From: Klebsiella sp. BIGb0138
Lineage (GTDB): Bacteria; Pseudomonadota; Gammaproteobacteria; Enterobacterales; Enterobacteriaceae
NCBI RefSeq assembly: GCF_004342285.1
Contig: NZ_SMCV01000017.1
Coordinates: forward strand, 1-64,000
Direction: 5' to 3'
DNA length: 64,000 nt
The first letter of the stretch is position 1; each line of letters starts with the position of its first letter. Below the pieces are notes generated by a model that was not told where the DNA came from, did not search any database, and saw only the letters and a list, made by a program, of their open reading frames with translations. Below are positions 60,521-64,000 of the stretch, piece by piece. A program made the position numbers and the translations under genes.

Positions 60521-62953
60521 ATGAGTGTGATTGCGCAGGCAGGGGCGAAGGGTCGTCAGCTGCACAAATTTGGTGGGAGTAGTTTAGCGGATGCGAAATG
60601 TTACCTGCGCGTCGCGGGGATCATGACGGAATACTCGCAGGCCGGCGACATGATGGTTGTCTCCGCCGCGGGCAGCACCACCAACCAGCTGATTAGCTGG
60701 CTGAAGCTCAGCCAGACCGATCGCCTCTCTGCGCATCAGGTGCAGCAGACGCTGCGCCGTTATCACATCGATCTGATTACCAGCCTGCTGTCAGCGGAGG
60801 CCGCTGATACGCTGATCGCGACCTTTATTCACGATCTTGAACGTCTTGCCGGCCTGCTGGATAGTGGCGTGACCGATGCGGTATACGCTGAAGTCGTCGG
60901 CCACGGTGAAGTGTGGTCCGCGCGCCTGATGGCGGCGGTCCTCAACCAGCTGGGTCTGGAAGCGGCCTGGCTTGATGCGCGCAGTTTCCTGCGCGCCGAG
61001 CGCTCCGCTCAGCCGCAGGTGGATGAAGGTTTATCCTACCCGCTGCTGCAGCAGCTGATGGCGCAACATCCCAATAAACGCCTGGTGGTAACCGGATTTA
61101 TCGCGCGTAACAACGCCGGTGAAACCGTCCTGCTGGGGCGTAACGGTTCCGACTATTCCGCCACCCAGATCGGCGCTCTGGCGGGCGCCTCCCGCGTGAC
61201 CATCTGGAGTGACGTTGCCGGAGTCTACAGCGCTGACCCGCGCAAGGTGAAAGACGCCTGCCTGTTGCCGCTGCTGCGTCTCGATGAAGCCAGCGAGCTG
61301 GCGCGTCTGGCGGCGCCGGTGCTGCACGCCCGCACGCTTCAGCCGGTCTCCGGCAGCGATATCGATTTGCAATTACGCTGTAGCTATACGCCCGATCAAG
61401 GTTCTACGCGTATTGAACGCGTCCTGGCTTCCGGTACCGGCGCGCGCATCGTCACCAGCCACGATGACGTATGCCTGATTGAGTTCCAGGTGCCTGCCGG
61501 TCAGGATTTCAAGCTGGCGCACAAGGAGCTGGATCTTATCTTTAAACGCGCCCAGCTGCGTCCGCTGGCGGTGGGCGTGCATGCCGACCGTAAGCTGCTG
61601 CAGTTCTGCTACACCTCGGAGGTGGCCGACAGCGCGCTGCGCCTGTTGGATGAAGCCGGTCTGCCGGGTGAACTGCGTCTGCGTCAGAAGCTGGCGCTGG
61701 TGGCGATGGTGGGCGCAGGCGTTAGCCGTAACCCGCTGCATTGCCACCGTTTCTGGCAGCAGCTGAAGGGACAGCCGGTTGAGTTTACCTGGCAGTCGGA
61801 AGAGGGAATTAGCCTGGTGGCGGTGCTGCGCGCGGGTCCGACGGAAAGCCTGATTCAGGGTCTGCATCAGACTCTGTTCCGCGCGGAGAAACGCATTGGC
61901 CTGGTGCTGTTCGGTAAAGGCAATATCGGTTCGCGCTGGCTGGAGCTGTTCGCCCGCGAGCAGACCACGCTCTCTGCCCGCACCGGCTTTGAGTTCGTGC
62001 TCGCCGGGGTGGTCGATAGCCGCCGCAGCCTGCTCAACTACCAAGGTCTGGACGCCAGCCGCGCGCTGGCGTTCTTTAATGATGAAGCCGTAGAACAGGA
62101 TGAAGAGTCGCTGTTCCTGTGGATGCGCGCCCATCCGTATGATGATTTAGTGGTGCTGGACGTCACCGCCAGCGAGCAGCTGGCCGATCAGTACCTCGAT
62201 TTCGCCAGCCATGGTTTCCACGTGATCAGCGCCAACAAGCTGGCCGGCGCCAGCAGCAGCGACAAATATCGCCAGATTCACGACGCGTTTGAGAAAACGG
62301 GCCGCCACTGGCTGTACAACGCCACCGTCGGCGCCGGCCTGCCGGTCAACCACACGGTGCGCGATCTGATTGATAGCGGCGATACCATCCTCGCGCTGAG
62401 CGGTATTTTCTCCGGTACGCTCTCCTGGCTGTTCCTGCAGTTTGACGGTAGCGTGCCGTTTACCGATCTGGTCGATCAGGCCTGGCAGCAGGGTCTGACG
62501 GAGCCGGACCCGCGCGTTGACCTGGCGGGGAAAGACGTGATGCGTAAGCTGGTTATTCTCGCCCGTGAAGCCGGTTATGACATCGAACCGGATCAGGTAC
62601 GGGTCGAATCTCTGGTGCCCGCGCATTGCGAAGAGGGGTCCGTCGATCACTTCTTTGAGAATGGCGAGGAGCTGAACGAGCAGATGCTGCAGCGTCTGGA
62701 AGCCGCCCGTGAGCTGGGGCTGGTTCTGCGCTACGTAGCGCGTTTTGATGCCAACGGGAAGGCGCGCGTCGGCGTTGAAGCCGTACGTGAGGAGCACCCG
62801 CTGGCGGCGCTGCTGCCGTGTGATAACGTCTTCGCCATCGAGAGCCGCTGGTACCGCGATAACCCGCTGGTGATCCGTGGCCCGGGTGCCGGTCGCGATG
62901 TCACCGCGGGCGCGATTCAGTCGGATATTAACCGCCTGGCGCAGCTGCTGTAA
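60521..62953 (+). CDS. metL: Bifunctional aspartokinase II/homoserine dehydrogenase II
   Basis: MetL carries out the first and third steps from aspartate to homoserine for methionine. The 810-residue protein has an N-terminal aspartokinase (KFGGSSLAD, then NGSDYSATQIGALAGA), a central region lacking strong ACT regulation, and a C-terminal homoserine dehydrogenase (GKGNIGSRW cofactor motif at about 465 and GIFSGTLSWLF). It ends the metBL operon. In E. coli metF and katG follow; they are not seen here. Confidence 0.97.
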   Translation: MSVIAQAGAKGRQLHKFGGSSLADAKCYLRVAGIMTEYSQAGDMMVVSAAGSTTNQLISWLKLSQTDRLSAHQVQQTLRRYHIDLITSLLSAEAADTLIATFIHDLERLAGLLDSGVTDAVYAEVVGHGEVWSARLMAAVLNQLGLEAAWLDARSFLRAERSAQPQVDEGLSYPLLQQLMAQHPNKRLVVTGFIARNNAGETVLLGRNGSDYSATQIGALAGASRVTIWSDVAGVYSADPRKVKDACLLPLLRLDEASELARLAAPVLHARTLQPVSGSDIDLQLRCSYTPDQGSTRIERVLASGTGARIVTSHDDVCLIEFQVPAGQDFKLAHKELDLIFKRAQLRPLAVGVHADRKLLQFCYTSEVADSALRLLDEAGLPGELRLRQKLALVAMVGAGVSRNPLHCHRFWQQLKGQPVEFTWQSEEGISLVAVLRAGPTESLIQGLHQTLFRAEKRIGLVLFGKGNIGSRWLELFAREQTTLSARTGFEFVLAGVVDSRRSLLNYQGLDASRALAFFNDEAVEQDEESLFLWMRAHPYDDLVVLDVTASEQLADQYLDFASHGFHVISANKLAGASSSDKYRQIHDAFEKTGRHWLYNATVGAGLPVNHTVRDLIDSGDTILALSGIFSGTLSWLFLQFDGSVPFTDLVDQAWQQGLTEPDPRVDLAGKDVMRKLVILAREAGYDIEPDQVRVESLVPAHCEEGSVDHFFENGEELNEQMLQRLEAARELGLVLRYVARFDANGKARVGVEAVREEHPLAALLPCDNVFAIESRWYRDNPLVIRGPGAGRDVTAGAIQSDINRLAQLL

Positions 62954-62964
62954 TCCTGACTTTT

Positions 62965-62993
62965 CATGAGACCAGGCTGCGCCTGGTCTCATG
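62965..62993. terminator. Perfect hairpin after metL
   Basis: CATGAGACCAGGC and GCCTGGTCTCATG are perfect 13-bp arms around a three-base loop, between convergent metL and the next gene. Neither side has a good T tract on its own strand, so termination efficiency is uncertain. Confidence 0.65.
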
Positions 62994-62996
62994 GCG

Positions 62997-63368
62997 TTAG
63001 CGCGCCGCCAACACCTCTTTTGCGGCGAACAGACCATTCAAGGCTGCCGGGAACCCGGCATATACCGCCATCTGCATGATCGTTTCGATAATCTCCTCCT
63101 GCGTCAGACCCACGTGTAATCCCGCGGCGATATGTACTTTTAGCTGTGGCGCGGCGTTGCCCAGCGCCGTTAAGGCGGCAATGGTGGCGATTTCACGGCT
63201 GCGTAAATCCAGCCCCGGTCTGGCGTAGATATCGCCAAACGGGAACTCAATCAGGTAGCGGGCAAAGTCGGGGGCGATAGCCTGCAGGCTCCTGACGACG
63301 GCATCGCCGCCTTTACCGTCAACGCGCCGCAGCATTTCCAGACCGGTGGTATAACGTTCTGATGTCAT
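62997..63368 (-). CDS. Carboxymuconolactone decarboxylase-family protein
   Basis: The 123-residue protein matches the CMD/PcaC fold with the signatures LRSREIATIAALTALG and LTQEEIIETIMQMAVYAGFPAALNG. It has no cysteine at all, so it cannot be an AhpD-type CXXC peroxidase; it is nearer to gamma-carboxymuconolactone decarboxylase-like proteins of unknown substrate. The stop is three bases beyond the metL hairpin. It diverges from a LysR gene across about 90 bases, which suggests that LysR protein controls it. Confidence 0.85.
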   Translation of the reverse strand: MTSERYTTGLEMLRRVDGKGGDAVVRSLQAIAPDFARYLIEFPFGDIYARPGLDLRSREIATIAALTALGNAAPQLKVHIAAGLHVGLTQEEIIETIMQMAVYAGFPAALNGLFAAKEVLAAR

Positions 63369-63458
63369 GACCTTTCCTCTTTATTTTCGTGTGTTGTGAG
63401 CAAGGTTAGGGATGTTTAGCGGACTTGAGTAATACCCTTTTCGTGATACCTTTCCGGT

Positions 63459-64000
63459 ATGACAAATTTACACCTCCATGCTCTTGATATCCGTCTGCTG
63501 CGCTATTTTGCGGTGGTAGCGGAAGAGAACAATATCAGTCGGGCTGCGCAGCGGTTATTCATCTCCCAGCCGCCGCTGAGCCGCCATATCCGCCATCTGG
63601 AAGCGCAGCTGGGAGTCCGGTTGTTTATCCGCCATACCCGGGGGTTGATTCTTACCGGGGATGGCCAGCGGGTGCTGGAGATCGTCCGTCCGCTGCTGGC
63701 GTTGCAGGAGCAGACGCTGGGCGCCCTCAGTCAGCTTGCCGATAACCGACAGCAGCCGTTGCGGCTGGGGTTGACCACCGCCTTTGAACAGGGGGTCTTT
63801 GCGCCTGTGGAAGCGGCTCTGGGTGGCCATGTCAGCGCGCGACATATCTTTCGCCAGGCTTCGCCCACGCTGGCTCAACAGGTACGTAAAGGTAAGCTGG
63901 ACGCCGCGCTGGTCGCGCTGCCGCTGGATGCCGAAGGCTTAACGCTTTCCCCCTTGCCCTATCAGGAAGCGCTGATTGTCGCGCTGCCAGCGTCATGGCC
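63459..64000 (+). CDS. LysR-family regulator, cut by the window end
   Basis: The first 180 codons of a LysR gene are present; the frame is open to the last base. The start MTNLHLHALDIRLLRYFAVV leads into a helix-turn-helix (about residues 24-62; NISRAAQRLFISQPPLSRHI) and the beginning of the ligand-binding domain (about residue 95, QPLRLGLTTAFEQGV). The ATG at 63459 has a weak ribosome site. Divergence from the CMD-family gene fits the usual LysR layout, with the shared operator in between. Confidence 0.9.
   Translation, partial: MTNLHLHALDIRLLRYFAVVAEENNISRAAQRLFISQPPLSRHIRHLEAQLGVRLFIRHTRGLILTGDGQRVLEIVRPLLALQEQTLGALSQLADNRQQPLRLGLTTAFEQGVFAPVEAALGGHVSARHIFRQASPTLAQQVRKGKLDAALVALPLDAEGLTLSPLPYQEALIVALPASW

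Overview
The window is an ordinary, gene-dense piece of an enterobacterial chromosome. Gene order, protein sequences and regulatory sites match the E. coli polA-glnA-fdo-rha-cpx-metBL arm closely. Several differences from E. coli point to Klebsiella, Raoultella or a near relative: an ABC rhamnose importer, an azlCD pair, an extra alpha/beta hydrolase, and Klebsiella-like intergenic palindromes. The genus is inferred from memory, not from a search. No insertion sequence, prophage, CRISPR array or tRNA was seen.

Layout. Positions 1-4270 hold the 3' end of a 5S rRNA (rrnA-like context), mobBA, yihD, the Cpx-controlled srkA-dsbA pair and yihG. Positions 4271-11093 hold polA, the small RNAs Spot 42 and CsrC, engB, yihI, a small TTG-start membrane ORF and hemN. 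Positions 11137-15579 carry the nitrogen control operon glnA-glnL-glnG with its NtrC sites and sigma-54 promoter, divergent from typA. Positions 17538-20411 are the yihX-yihY-dtd-fabY cluster. Positions 20427-28053 contain a lipase-like hydrolase, fdhE, the selenocysteine formate dehydrogenase fdoGHI and the sulfurtransferase fdhD. Positions 28182-30080 are accessory: a DUF1471 protein, azlCD and a divergent XRE-cupin regulator with its operator.

Positions 30208-43388 form a large L-rhamnose locus. One minus-strand operon runs rhaB-rhaA-rhaD-binding protein-ATPase-permease-permease-fucO-rhaM; the activators rhaS and rhaR diverge from it, and the symporter rhaT converges on rhaR. It covers uptake by two routes, anomer conversion, isomerisation, phosphorylation, aldol cleavage and disposal of lactaldehyde. 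Every untranslated gap inside the operon holds a palindromic element.

Positions 43681-50087 hold sodA, yiiM, the envelope stress system cpxAR/cpxP with the 3'-derived small RNA CpxQ, fieF and pfkA. Positions 50148-58607 hold rraA, menA, hslUV, ftsN, cytR, priA and rpmE. Positions 58736-62953 hold metJ and metBL, followed by a carboxymuconolactone-decarboxylase-like gene and a divergent LysR gene cut off by the window edge.

No wholly new system was found. The points most worth a second look are the direct pfkA-rraA junction (a 12-gene E. coli block including tpiA and glpFKX is not here), the repeat-partitioned rhamnose operon with two importers, the azlCD/XRE operator array, and the TTG-start membrane ORF coupled to hemN.
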